NCBI GenBank assembly: GCA_030147925.1
Contig: JASBUK010000095.1
Location: 30,953-94,952, forward strand
Source: Trueperaceae bacterium
Lineage (GTDB): Bacteria > Deinococcota > Deinococci > Deinococcales > Trueperaceae
Length of the DNA stretch: 64,000 bases
Direction: 5' to 3'
In this document: positions 45,896-54,352 of the stretch, one piece after another
How the letters are laid out: the number at the start of each line of letters is the position of its first letter
Position numbering within the stretch: position 1 is the stretch's first letter
Made by a program: the position numbers and the translations under genes
The notes under the pieces: generated by a model
What the model saw: only the letters and a program-made list of their open reading frames with translations
Told to the model about the DNA's origin: nothing
Database searches by the model: none

Positions 45896-47176
45896 ATGAA
45901 AAACAGCAAGCAGCAAGCCACAGACCTGCAAGCGCACTGGAAGCTCGACCCCCGCTGGAGCGGCATCAAGCGCAACTATAGCGCCGAGGATGTCATCCGT
46001 TTGCGTCCCTCGCTGCCAATTGAGCAGTCGCTGGCCCGCCACGGCGCCGAGCGCCTTTGGGAGCTACTCAACAGCGAGTCATATATCAATACTTTCGGCG
46101 CACTGACCGGAGCACAGGCAGTGCAGATGGTCCGTGCCGGTCTTAAGGCCATCTATCTGTCGGGCTGGCAAGTGGCAGCAGACATGAACTTAGCTTCTCA
46201 GACCTATCCCGATCAGAGCCTCTATCCGGCCAACAGCGTGCCAGCGGTAGTCAAGCGCATCAACAATGCCCTGACCCGTGCCGACCAAATCGACAAGATC
46301 GAAGGCAAGTCGGAAGCTTCTTGGTATGCACCAATTGTTGCCGATGCCGAAGCCGGTTTCGGCGGCCCTTTAAACGCCTTCGAGCTGATGAAAAGCATGA
46401 TCGAAGCCGGTGCTGCCGGGGTTCACTTTGAGGATCAGCTGGCCAGTGAGAAAAAGTGTGGACATTTGGGCGGCAAGGTTTTGGTGCCCACTTCGGGCTT
46501 TATCCGCACGCTCAATGCCGCACGTTTGGCCGCCGATGTTCTTAATGTACCCACGCTGCTTATTGCCCGCACCGACGCCCACGCCGCCACCCTGCTCACC
46601 TCCGATGTTGATGAGCGTGACCATGAATTCTTAAGCGGCGAACGCACCCCCGAAGGCTATCATTTCGTCAAACCGGGTATTCAGTCCGCTATAAAGCGCT
46701 CGCTTAACTATGCGCCTTATGTGGATATGCTCTGGATGGAAACCTCTACGCCCGACCTTACAGAAGCACGTGAATTCGCCGAGGCTATCAAGGCTCAGTA
46801 TCCCGAGAAGATGCTGGCTTATAACTGTTCGCCCTCGTTTAACTGGAAAAAGCATTTGGATGACGCTACTATTGCCAAATTCCAAAGTAAACTCGGTCAG
46901 ATGGGTTATAAGTTCCAGTTCATTACCTTAGCCGGTTGGCACACCATCAATTTGCGCACCTTTGAGCTGGCCAAGGCTTATGCCCAGCGGGGCATGAGCG
47001 CCTATGTTGAGCTGCAAGAAGAGGAGTTTGCCCGTGAGCAAGACGGCTACACTGCTACTAAGCATCAGCGTGAAGCCGGTACCAGCTATTTTGATGACGT
47101 CTTAAACAGTGCCACTGCTGGCAAGGCCTCAACTGCTGCTTTAGCTGGCTCAACCGAAGCAGAGCAGTTTCACTAA
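45896..47176 (+). CDS. aceA: Isocitrate lyase
   Basis: First glyoxylate shunt enzyme: isocitrate gives glyoxylate and succinate. The 426-residue protein carries the signature [17 protein letters not shown] (about residues 183-199) with the catalytic Cys, and [12 protein letters not shown] and [10 protein letters not shown]. The SD AGGAGG precedes the ATG. Together with aceB it permits growth on acetate or fatty acids. Neither gene carries a GCTCGAGC octamer, unlike most long genes here. A terminator is not clearly seen downstream. Confidence 0.97.
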   Translation: MKNSKQQATDLQAHWKLDPRWSGIKRNYSAEDVIRLRPSLPIEQSLARHGAERLWELLNSESYINTFGALTGAQAVQMVRAGLKAIYLSGWQVAADMNLASQTYPDQSLYPANSVPAVVKRINNALTRADQIDKIEGKSEASWYAPIVADAEAGFGGPLNAFELMKSMIEAGAAGVHFEDQLASEKKCGHLGGKVLVPTSGFIRTLNAARLAADVLNVPTLLIARTDAHAATLLTSDVDERDHEFLSGERTPEGYHFVKPGIQSAIKRSLNYAPYVDMLWMETSTPDLTEAREFAEAIKAQYPEKMLAYNCSPSFNWKKHLDDATIAKFQSKLGQMGYKFQFITLAGWHTINLRTFELAKAYAQRGMSAYVELQEEEFAREQDGYTATKHQREAGTSYFDDVLNSATAGKASTAALAGSTEAEQFH

Positions 47177-47439
47177 GCGCAAATAGCAAACTTTTATATC
47201 AAAGTGACGTTTTAATGTCCAGGGCGTACGCATGTACCAATCTTTCACGAGTGAAGGGTCTCCCAGACTTTATTTCCCAAAAGCTCGTCCTTTCGCTGTT
47301 TGGCAATGGATGCTTGAATAAGCCATTTTCCACCCAGCGGTGATGGGAGTCTACCTTCGAAAATAAGGCTGCGCGTTTGTCTGAGAGTGATGACTCCCCC
47401 TCTACAGGTCTACATGCGTAAGCCCTGGTCAGGGACGTT
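47177..47439. other. Intergenic region after aceA
   Basis: About 260 bp of non-coding sequence. It contains no convincing frame. The following 47440-47565 is a truncated repeat, and these bases may be older relics of the same repeat, but I could not align them. Confidence 0.4.
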
Positions 47440-47565
47440 AGCTGGCAGTTTCAACACACACAATTTGGGACACCTTCGACAAAGTCCCATTGCCTGACTT
47501 TGCCACCGCTGGAAAACCCCTGGCTTCTACCTCCTACCAACCACTTTCCACTTACTTTTTACTTG
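47430..47565 (-). repeat. Dispersed repeat: truncated family 1 joined to family 2
   Basis: Reverse complement of 47483-47565 matches the left half of the family 1 repeat (57190-57403), including GGTAGAAGCCAGGGGTTTTC. After the CAAAGTCAGGCAATGGGA part it switches to family 2 (AAGGTGTCCCAAATTGTG, also at 17138-17188). The right inverted end of family 1 is missing. It lies against the 3' end of glyA. Confidence 0.7.
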
Positions 47566-47583
47566 CTTCTTAAGCTTTACACC

Positions 47584-48834
47584 TCAGGGCATGGGGTGCT
47601 TTTGTGCCAACTGCACTACCTCGGCACGCACCGACTCGGCGGCTTCACCACGCAAGGCCCGGTCAATAAGTTCAGCGATTTGGGGCATTTCTTCAGGCCT
47701 AAAACCCCGCGTGCTAATAGCCGGTGTGCCAACGCGAATGCCCGAGGTGACAAAAGGTGAAGCCGGGTCATAGGGGATGGTGTTTTTATTAACGGTGATG
47801 TGAACCGCGTCCAAAAGCGCCTGAGCCTTTTTGCCACTTATCTCTAAGGGGCGCAAGTCGATTAGGAACATGTGATTGTCGGTGCCACCCGAAACAATGC
47901 GGTAACCGCGCTGGCTAAGCTCGGCAGCCAGCGACCTGGCGTTGGCAACTATGCGCTCGGCATAGGTTTGAAACTCAGGTTGCATGGCCTCAAAAAAGGC
48001 CACAGCTTTAGCGGCAATCACGTGCTCAAGCGGCCCGCCTTGAGTACCCGGGAAAATCATCTTGTCGATCTTTTTGCCCAGTTCAATGTCATTGGATAAA
48101 ATCAGGCCGCCGCGTGGCCCGCGCAAAGTCTTGTGAGTGGTAGTGCTAATTACATGGGCATGTGCCATGGGGCTGGGGTGCACGCCTGCGGCAATAAGAC
48201 CAGCAATATGGGCAATATCAGCCAGCAGATAAGCGCCGACCTCATCAGCAATCTCACGAAAACGCGCAAAATCAATGGTGCGGCTGTAAGCCGAAGCCCC
48301 GCAGATGATCAGCTTGGGTTTGTGCTGAAGCGCTAATTCTCTTAACTGCTGGTAGTCAATAAGTTCTTCATCCCGGGTCACGGTATAGGGAATCACCCGA
48401 TAATTAAGACCCGAAAAATTCACCGGTGAACCGTGGGTCAAGTGACCGCCGTGTGAGAGGTCCATGCCTAAAACGGTGTCCCCTGGCTCTAACAGCGCAT
48501 AGTAAACGGCCAAATTGGCCGAGGAACCCGAGTGTGCCTGCACGTTGGCCCAGGCCGCGCCAAAGAGTTCCTTGGCGCGATCAATGGCTAACTGCTCCAC
48601 ACTGTCAACAACTTCACAGCCGCCATACCAGCGCTTACGCGGATAGCCTTCGGCATACTTGTTGGTAAGCACACTACCGGTAGCTTCCATCACCGCAGAA
48701 GAAGTGAAGTTTTCCGAAGCGATAAGCTCGAGCCCGTCACGCTGGCGGGCATATTCACGGTCGATTAAGTCAAAGAGCGTCTTGTCACGTACAGAGACTG
48801 TTACATCTCGATTGGCAGAAGCAGGTGTGGTCAT
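47584..48834 (-). CDS. glyA: Serine hydroxymethyltransferase
   Basis: PLP enzyme that converts serine to glycine and supplies one-carbon units. The 416-residue protein shows [18 protein letters not shown] (about residues 24-41), the [16 protein letters not shown] motif, [18 protein letters not shown] and the PLP-lysine motif [14 protein letters not shown] (about residues 224-237). It is monocistronic; its 3' end touches a truncated dispersed repeat. The one-carbon units also feed purH at 57 kb. Confidence 0.97.
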   Translation of the reverse strand: MTTPASANRDVTVSVRDKTLFDLIDREYARQRDGLELIASENFTSSAVMEATGSVLTNKYAEGYPRKRWYGGCEVVDSVEQLAIDRAKELFGAAWANVQAHSGSSANLAVYYALLEPGDTVLGMDLSHGGHLTHGSPVNFSGLNYRVIPYTVTRDEELIDYQQLRELALQHKPKLIICGASAYSRTIDFARFREIADEVGAYLLADIAHIAGLIAAGVHPSPMAHAHVISTTTHKTLRGPRGGLILSNDIELGKKIDKMIFPGTQGGPLEHVIAAKAVAFFEAMQPEFQTYAERIVANARSLAAELSQRGYRIVSGGTDNHMFLIDLRPLEISGKKAQALLDAVHITVNKNTIPYDPASPFVTSGIRVGTPAISTRGFRPEEMPQIAELIDRALRGEAAESVRAEVVQLAQKHPMP

Positions 48835-48938
48835 GAAACAAAGTATAGCAACCCGCTGAGTAACCGGGGCAAATGTCCCCTGTGCGCGAAATCGCTACTG
48901 CGTTATACTGGCCGCCAAAATATAAAGGAGGCAAGGAT

Positions 48939-49151
48939 ATGCACGGTTTCCAGCTTTTCACCGAAGAGGGTGGTTCGGCACAGATCGTAAATCATACCGA
49001 CATTGTCGATGGAGATAGCCATAAGCTCACGCCGGAACAGTATGAGGCTTATCGCAAGGCTAAACAGCTGATCTGGTCACAGCGTGGCGAAGGCTGGGAA
49101 ACGGCGCGTGACCTTCTTGAAGACGCGGGCTTCACAATTTTGGATTTTTAA
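48939..49151 (+). CDS. Small acidic hypothetical protein (70 aa)
   Basis: A 70-residue soluble protein of unknown function. The start is ATG 48939, where AAAGGAGG lies 7 nt upstream; an upstream in-frame ATG has no SD. It starts MHGFQLFTEEGGSAQIVNH and has LTPEQYEAYRKAKQL, then a WSQRGEGWETARDLLEDAGF helix and the end ILDF. No membrane segment or metal motif. It lies between glyA and the SixA-like gene. Confidence 0.75.
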   Translation: MHGFQLFTEEGGSAQIVNHTDIVDGDSHKLTPEQYEAYRKAKQLIWSQRGEGWETARDLLEDAGFTILDF

Positions 49152-49163
49152 AAAGCGTTAAGG

Positions 49164-49679
49164 CTAATTTAGCCGGGCTCGAGCAATTTGCTTGCTCACC
49201 TTTGGCCCTAACATCCCTTGCAGTGTCATAGCGCCGGCCTGAATCGGCCCAAAAAGCTCGACGACGGCAGCTTTCTTAAACTTTACTGCAACCGTGGCGG
49301 TATCATCGCTAAGCAGTAGCGAGGTCAGTTCGCTTAAATAGGGTTCGTGGCCGACTAAGGCAATGCTGTGATCCTTGCTTTTTAGCGCTTGGGCAATGTC
49401 TATCAAAACTTGGACATAGTCATTATCACTAAGCGATTTAAGGGTCTCTAAGCTCCGACCGGGTTTTAGTCTTGCTGCTAATGGCCCAGCCGTTTGCACA
49501 GCGCGCAGCATTGGGCTTGAAAAGAGCCGGTCAAAACCAATATCAAGCACCTTAAACGCTGCTGCCAGTGCTCGAGCTTGTTCATGCCCCTTGGCAATAA
49601 GCGGTCTTAGGCTGTCATCGGGATAAGCCGGGCCACGTAAATCGGCTTTGGCATGACGGATTAAATAAAGCGTCATCAT
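49164..49679 (-). CDS. sixA: SixA-like phosphohistidine phosphatase
   Basis: Histidine phosphatase superfamily protein of about 171 residues. It starts MMTLYLIRHAKADL with the RHA catalytic motif (RH at residues 8-9), and has FSSPMLRAVQTA and a second His in VGHEPYLSELTSLLL. ATG 49679 follows GAGGAGG by 6 nt. It is one base after the CYTH gene stop, so the two are translationally coupled. Pairing of SixA with CYTH (triphosphate tunnel) proteins occurs in bacteria and may serve polyphosphate or phosphohistidine turnover; this is inferred. Confidence 0.85.
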   Translation of the reverse strand: MMTLYLIRHAKADLRGPAYPDDSLRPLIAKGHEQARALAAAFKVLDIGFDRLFSSPMLRAVQTAGPLAARLKPGRSLETLKSLSDNDYVQVLIDIAQALKSKDHSIALVGHEPYLSELTSLLLSDDTATVAVKFKKAAVVELFGPIQAGAMTLQGMLGPKVSKQIARARLN

Positions 49680-49680
49680 C

Positions 49681-50325
49681 TTAAGCCTCCTCGCTGATAT
49701 CCTGGGCAAAATTAAGCAGTACTTCGGCACGCTCAAGCTTGTTAATCGAATTTGGCGTCAGCGGCAACAGCTTATCTAGCGCCGTCACAATTTGCTTAAG
49801 CTCGGCTTCTGTAGCCGCTTTTGCTTCTAGCTCCAGCTCCAGAAATTCACCGCTGATTACCTGTCCGGGGCGCTGCACCCGGCAGTCATCAAATGCCAAC
49901 TCGGCCAGCTCCACCGCTCCCCGCCACAGCAGATAGCGACTGCGCTGAGTGTTTATATCCAGCACGGGTCTAAGGGCGCTTAAGTCAAGCTTATCTTTTA
50001 GACGCGCGGCTATTTCCGCTGGCCACGCTCCGCCATTAAAGGCTAGCTCGAGCTCCTCACGCCGATGCAAACTGCCGCTTATCTCCCCTGCCGTTTTTAA
50101 CCCGACCAAGCGCTCGCCATCCACCTCACGAATACGCAAAGCCATGCCCAGGCGCTTTAGCCTCCTGTCGCCAGTATCAAAGTAACGGTCTTGCTGCTGC
50201 TGGCGCCCTAAAGACTGCAACAGCAAACCCAGGGGCTCTATAGCGGCCTTAAGAGCGTCAAACTCGGGAAAGCCATCAGCTACTAATGAAAATTTGTGCT
50301 CGAGCTCTTTCAAAATCCCTACCAC
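49681..50325 (-). CDS. CYTH domain triphosphatase-like protein
   Basis: A 214-residue triphosphate tunnel protein (YgiF/thiamine triphosphatase type). It has the N-terminal ELEHKFSL motif (ExExK-like, residues 7-14), the beta strands QDRYFDTGDRRLKRLGMALRIRE, VGLKTAGEI and the EFLELELEAK strand, all residue patterns that form the metal-triphosphate tunnel. There is no CHAD domain. It is the first gene of a two-gene unit with the SixA-like phosphatase. A likely substrate is inorganic triphosphate, unproven. Confidence 0.87.
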   Translation of the reverse strand: MVGILKELEHKFSLVADGFPEFDALKAAIEPLGLLLQSLGRQQQQDRYFDTGDRRLKRLGMALRIREVDGERLVGLKTAGEISGSLHRREELELAFNGGAWPAEIAARLKDKLDLSALRPVLDINTQRSRYLLWRGAVELAELAFDDCRVQRPGQVISGEFLELELEAKAATEAELKQIVTALDKLLPLTPNSINKLERAEVLLNFAQDISEEA

Positions 50326-50366
50326 TTCCAGTTATTTGCAAAACAAAGCGCTTCTGCCTCTCTTAA

Positions 50367-50388
50367 GCGGCTTGATAACTCAAGCCGC
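50367..50388. repeat. Inverted repeat upstream of the CYTH gene
   Basis: GCGGCTTGA (50367-50375) and TCAAGCCGC (50380-50388), 9-bp stem with a TAAC loop, lying 42 bp upstream of the CYTH start on the minus strand. It may be a leader hairpin or operator. Confidence 0.5.
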
Positions 50389-50565
50389 CTCTGCCCAAGT
50401 CTAGCACCAGCACGGCAGTCTTTATTGAATCAGCTGCCTTAAGGGCATCAGGGGTTATAATCAAGCAAATATTAACTGCACGTCGGCTCGTCATTTACAG
50501 TATTTAACGATAAAAATTATTTGACTCCGATTGATGGAGCTGACGCGCTCGAAAGGAATAGCGAG

Positions 50566-52617
50566 ATGCCGGACAGCATTCGCAACGTAGCAGTACTCTC
50601 ACACAGTGGCGCGGGGAAAACCTCGCTCGTCGAAGCCATGCTCTATCGCTCGGGCGCCAAATCCAGTCTTGGCAAGATAGAGGATGGCAACACGGTTTCG
50701 GACTACAGCCCCGAAGAACAAAGGCGCAAAATTTCTATTTACACCAGCGTCATTCCAATTGACTGGAAGGGGCATAAATTCAACTTCCTGGATACTCCAG
50801 GCTACGCCGACTTTGTCGGCGAAATTCGTGGTGCTCAGGTCGCGGCTGACGCGGCCTTGATTTTGGTCTCGGCAGTTTCCGGCGTGGCTGTGGGTACCGA
50901 GCGCGTCTGGTCAAGCTCGTTTGAACGCGAACTCTCCACGCTTTTGGTCATCAATAAAATGGACCGCGAAAACGCTGACTTTTTCCGCACCATGGCGGAT
51001 ATTGGGGCCAGCTTGCCGGGTAATATCGCCGCCATTCAAATACCTATTGGTCAAGCCGATGACTTCCGTGGCATAGTCGATCTGCTGCACATGAAAGCCT
51101 ATTTGTGGCCGGACGGTGAACCCCAGGAAACAGCAATCCCCGAAGAAGTGCGGGGAGTTGCCCAGGAATACCGCGACCGTCTGATCGAAGCCATCGTCGA
51201 AACCGACGATGAGCTTATGATGCAATACCTAGAAGACGCCGACCTGGATAATGCTGCGCTGGTCGAGGCCTTTTATGCCGCCGTGCGCCGCAACGAACTC
51301 ACCCCGGTATTGCTCAGCTCCGCTACCGAGGCCATGGGCATCGGCCTGCTGCTGGATTTTATGAACGACGGCGTGCGCCACATCGAGGATCACCAGCCCC
51401 TGCCCACCGAAGAGGGTGAATCGCCCCAACTCGGCCTTGGCAACCCCTTTAGCGCCCGCGTGTTTAAGACCACTATCGATCCTTATCTGGGCAAAGTCAC
51501 CATCATGCGAGTGCTCTCCGGCACTCTAAAACCCGGTGACACTATCCTGGATAAAAATCAGGATAAAGAATTGCGTGCCGCTCATCTCTATGTGCCCAAG
51601 GGCAAGGAACTCAGTGAAGTCAAGGAGCTAACTGCCGGTATGATCGGAGCGCTCACCAAACTCGAAGAACCAAAAACTGGTGATACGCTTTGTGACAAAG
51701 CCCATCCGCATCGCCTAGTGCCCATCCCCTTGCCTTCACCGGTTATGGCCTTGGCTCTCTTTCCCAAGTCCCGTGCCGATGAAGATAAATTGGGCACTTC
51801 TTTACAAAAACTATTAGATGAAGACCCCACGCTTAAGCTCGAGCGCAACAGCGAAACCCACGAAACCGTGCTCTGGGGCATGGGGCACGTGCATTTAGAG
51901 GTCGCTATTGAAAAACTGCGCGAACGCTACAACGTTGAGGTGGCATCGCAAAAGCCCAAGATTCCTTATCGCGAAACCATCGTGGGCAAGGGCAACGCCC
52001 GTTACCGTCACAAAAAGCAATCGGGCGGTGCCGGCCAATTTGGCGAGGTATCGCTGCGAGTTGAACCCTTGCCGCGCGGTAGCGACTTTGAATTTGGCAA
52101 CGAGGTGGTGGGCGGTTCCATTCCCACACAATTTATCCCCAGTTGCGAAAAGGGTATCCGCAGCGCCTTAAAAGAAGGCGTGCTCGGTGGCTTTCAGGTT
52201 GTAGACGTAAAAGCCACCATTTACGATGGCAAACACCACCCGGTTGACTCAAAAGATATTGCCTTCCAGATTGCCGCTGCCCATGCCTTTAAAGAGGCCA
52301 TGCAAAAGGCCAGCCCGGTATTCCTAGAGCCTGTTGCCCTACTCAAAGTGCGCGTGCCTGACCGCTTTACCGGCGACATCATCGGTGACCTCAATACCCG
52401 CCGTGGGCGCATTCTGGGCATGGATTCCGAAGGTTCGGTCAGCGTGGTGAGCGCTCATGTGCCTATGGCCGAGATTCAGAGCTACTCCCCTGATTTACGC
52501 TCCATGACCGGTGGACGCGGAGCATTTTCACTAAAGTTTGACCACTATGCCGACGTTCCCCAGCACATCGCCCAAAAAATCTTAGAAGCGCAGAAAGAGG
52601 CCGAAGCGGCTTCTTGA
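50566..52617 (+). CDS. Elongation factor G-like GTPase (EF-G paralogue)
   Basis: A non-canonical EF-G, 683 residues from ATG 50566 (SD AAGGA, 8 nt upstream); a TTG at 50521 is an unconserved extension. The P-loop is LSHSGAGKTSLVEA, lacking the usual GHIDAGKT, G3 is DTPGYADF, and G4 is NKMDREN. It shares domains III-V with EF-G (SLRVEPLPRGS, SYSPDLRSMTGGRGAFSLKF). It resembles EF-G-2 of Thermus, whose role is unclear. It has TATAAT at 50456-50461 and a roughly 100-nt leader. Canonical fusA must lie elsewhere. Confidence 0.9.
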   Translation: MPDSIRNVAVLSHSGAGKTSLVEAMLYRSGAKSSLGKIEDGNTVSDYSPEEQRRKISIYTSVIPIDWKGHKFNFLDTPGYADFVGEIRGAQVAADAALILVSAVSGVAVGTERVWSSSFERELSTLLVINKMDRENADFFRTMADIGASLPGNIAAIQIPIGQADDFRGIVDLLHMKAYLWPDGEPQETAIPEEVRGVAQEYRDRLIEAIVETDDELMMQYLEDADLDNAALVEAFYAAVRRNELTPVLLSSATEAMGIGLLLDFMNDGVRHIEDHQPLPTEEGESPQLGLGNPFSARVFKTTIDPYLGKVTIMRVLSGTLKPGDTILDKNQDKELRAAHLYVPKGKELSEVKELTAGMIGALTKLEEPKTGDTLCDKAHPHRLVPIPLPSPVMALALFPKSRADEDKLGTSLQKLLDEDPTLKLERNSETHETVLWGMGHVHLEVAIEKLRERYNVEVASQKPKIPYRETIVGKGNARYRHKKQSGGAGQFGEVSLRVEPLPRGSDFEFGNEVVGGSIPTQFIPSCEKGIRSALKEGVLGGFQVVDVKATIYDGKHHPVDSKDIAFQIAAAHAFKEAMQKASPVFLEPVALLKVRVPDRFTGDIIGDLNTRRGRILGMDSEGSVSVVSAHVPMAEIQSYSPDLRSMTGGRGAFSLKFDHYADVPQHIAQKILEAQKEAEAAS

Positions 52618-52632
52618 AAGCGACCAAAAGCA

Positions 52633-52657
52633 ACCCGCCGTGGCTGTCACGGCGGGT
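52633..52657. terminator. Hairpin after the EF-G paralogue
   Basis: ACCCGCCGTG (52633-52642) and CACGGCGGGT (52648-52657) with a 5-nt loop. The minus-strand reading has the better T-tract, which suits the pseudogene 52725-52832; on the plus strand it ends the EF-G paralogue. Confidence 0.65.
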
Positions 52658-52724
52658 GTATTCTTGCACTAAGCTAATAACACTGGCTCGCCCAACAGTA
52701 TTTCCACTGCTAGTACCGGCCTTA

Positions 52725-52832
52725 TCAGCAGAAATAGTTAAATGTGAAATTCTTACTACCACTAATTCCCCAACAACCAAAACCCACCACGGAAATATCG
52801 GCATCAATCTTGGCCACGCGTTTTGTTTTCAT
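52725..52832 (-). pseudogene. Truncated aldo/keto reductase remnant
   Basis: From ATG 52832, with a good SD (AAGGAGATAGAGG) upstream, the frame reads MKTKRVAKIDADISVVGFGC, then WGISGS, which is the typical N-terminal strand of aldo/keto reductases (the GFGCWGISG segment). After 35 codons it stops (TGA), and no further AKR sequence (catalytic Asp/Tyr/Lys/His) remains before the hairpin at 52633. This is a deletion remnant with its original translation start. A short functional peptide is a less likely alternative. Confidence 0.65.
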
Positions 52833-52962
52833 TCCTCTATCTCCTTGCTAAGGTACAAATAAAACTCTGCTCAACAAATCAATCAGGGCTCATTTTATAG
52901 CAAAGCCTCGTCGCATTGACTTGCCGCTTTTTAGGTTGTATTCTCAAAATCTAACTGCGCCT

Positions 52963-53037
52963 GGGCGGTTAGCTCAGCGGGAGAGCACTCGCTTCACACG
53001 CGAGGGGTCGTAGGTTCAAATCCTATACCGCCCACCA
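52963..53037 (+). tRNA. tRNA-Val (anticodon CAC)
   Basis: 75 nt including CCA. Acceptor GGGCGGT / ACCGCCC; anticodon stem CTCGC / GCGAG with loop TTCACAC, reading CAC; T-arm with GGTTCAAATCC. A strong terminator follows at 53061-53100. Confidence 0.97.
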
Positions 53038-53060
53038 TAAGAAAAAGGGTTAGAGACGTA

Positions 53061-53100
53061 AATAACGGGAGTATTAAATTTAGCTTCCCGTTATTTTTTT
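53061..53100 (+). terminator. Terminator of tRNA-Val
   Basis: AATAACGGGA (53061-53070) pairs with TCCCGTTATT (53086-53095), followed by a T-run to 53100. Confidence 0.85.
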
Positions 53101-53251
53101 AATTTGCGACAGTTTTACGACAATTGTTAATCGCTGAAATAATTATCTAATTTTAGTCCAGCGGCAGCATTGTCCGGCAGGCTGAAAAAGAAGAGCAACT
53201 CCAGAATTGCTGACCTTTGAATTCACCTCGGTTGGCGGTGCGCAGCTCGAG

Positions 53252-53356
53252 CTTACTTGACTTCCCTAAATACTCAAGTAAGAATTCTGTAAGTCAAAGA
53301 AAGCTAGACTAAAACCTGTGAGACATCACCCCCGCCGTATAGCGGGGGATTTTTTT
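53252..53356 (+). promoter_or_regulatory. Alternative hairpins followed by an intrinsic terminator
   Basis: CTTACTTGA (53252-53260) pairs with TCAAGTAAG (53274-53282); alternatively TTGACTT (53257-53263) pairs with AAGTCAA (53292-53298). These are mutually exclusive. A strong terminator follows: CCCCCGC (53329-53335) / GCGGGGG (53342-53348) with a T-run to 53356. A candidate -10 (TAGACT, 53305-53310) lies between. The arrangement could be an attenuator or the end of a small RNA starting in 53105-53250. Confidence 0.4.
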
Positions 53357-53382
53357 GGATCTACCAACTGCTAGAATGGCTA

Positions 53383-53478
53383 GTCGCCGCTGTGACACGG
53401 TAAATCCTCCAGCCGCACCAGCCCTTGTGGGTTCGGGTTAGAGGGGAACTGGAGGTCCCTCGGCGGCGACTGCCTTTT
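53383..53478 (+). ncRNA. Candidate 96-nt hairpin RNA
   Basis: A TGCTAGAAT extended -10 (53369-53377) places transcription start near 53383, exactly at the 5' base of a stem GTCGCCGC (53383-53390) / GCGGCGAC (53463-53470). Inside, CCTCCAG (53408-53414) pairs with CTGGAGG (53448-53454), then ACC/GGGT and CCC/GGG with a TTGT loop. A short T-run (53475-53478) follows. The overall shape, a long hairpin closed by its own ends, resembles SRP or 6S type RNAs, but the SRP signature (GGAAG and AGCAG) is absent. Confidence 0.5.
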
Positions 53479-53635
53479 AATTCTGATCTTTTGATTGGCT
53501 CAAAGTCACGCACAAGATCCTCCCGGCGATAAGGCTTGTGGTCAAAGGTGCGTCTTGCTCGAGCAAAACTCGTATAATCAAGGAAAGTTGTTTTTGCTGC
53601 TTCTCCTGACCTGAACTATACCTTCTGGAGGTCGC

Positions 53636-54265
53636 TTGCTGAGCCGCACGCAAACTGCCACCCACCGGACAAATTCGGAAGTTCCTGTAGTCTCCTGGGG
53701 CGACTCGCAGGCTATTCAAATTGATTATGCTCCGCCCCCACCAACGGTCGCCGGTATCAGCGTGCGCCCCGACCGGATGACTTCACACGGTAAAACCATT
53801 TACTACCCCTCAAATGCCGAATGGTACGAATTCATGCACCGCAGGTTGACTAAGTTAGCAGCCATTGCCCTAAAGACGCATGAAGCCGCCAAGGTTCTCT
53901 CTAATATGTCATTAGGCTGGGACACAGCCTTAGCTGAAGCGGCATCAGCCCTGAGTATTCCGCTGGTGGTAATGCTGCCGTTTCACGGTGTTCAAGCACA
54001 GTGGAGCCTATATCACAAACAACGTTTTTCTCGCTTGCTCAGCAAAGCCTCCGAGGTTATCACCCTTTACCAGGGCGGCTACAAACCCTGGAAATTGATC
54101 GAGGCTCAAAACAAGACACTCTTAGACAGCAATTTAATCCTGGCTTTGTGGGATGGGAACGATGAGCATGTCAAGGAACTCGTAGCCCTGGCTCACAAAA
54201 ACGAACTGGAGGTAATCAATCTGTGGAAATCCTGGCGGCGCTATGGCGGGTTAATGCTTAAGTAG
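53636..54265 (+). CDS. SLOG-domain protein (YpsA-like)
   Basis: A 209-residue soluble protein. It starts TTG 53636 with GGAGG 3-4 nt upstream. The first 60 residues are proline-rich (APPPPTV). From about residue 85 it has the SLOG pattern: SNMSLGWDTALAEAASAL, LVVMLPFHGVQAQW, SEVITLYQGGYKPWKL and LILALWDGNDE. These match the YpsA/DUF1273 branch that binds nucleotide or nucleotide-sugar ligands. Function unknown; some SLOG proteins act in nucleotide signalling or DNA processing (DprA). It is downstream of the candidate hairpin RNA. Confidence 0.7.
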   Translation: MLSRTQTATHRTNSEVPVVSWGDSQAIQIDYAPPPPTVAGISVRPDRMTSHGKTIYYPSNAEWYEFMHRRLTKLAAIALKTHEAAKVLSNMSLGWDTALAEAASALSIPLVVMLPFHGVQAQWSLYHKQRFSRLLSKASEVITLYQGGYKPWKLIEAQNKTLLDSNLILALWDGNDEHVKELVALAHKNELEVINLWKSWRRYGGLMLK

Positions 54266-54352
54266 GGCTTACAGATGCGCCCCCAATCAGCATCGGAGCT
54301 ATCACCTAAATAATTAAAGTGATCTGCTAATTGGGGGCTATCTCTCTTAAGA

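Noticed and set aside
52463..52807. 114-aa minus-strand frame across the EF-G paralogue end
   Set aside because: Overlaps the EF-G paralogue 3' end and terminator hairpin; the true signal there is the AKR remnant in another frame.
53383..53478. 4.5S SRP RNA
   Set aside because: Hairpin shape fits, but the conserved apical GGAAG and AGCAG loop bases are missing on both strands.
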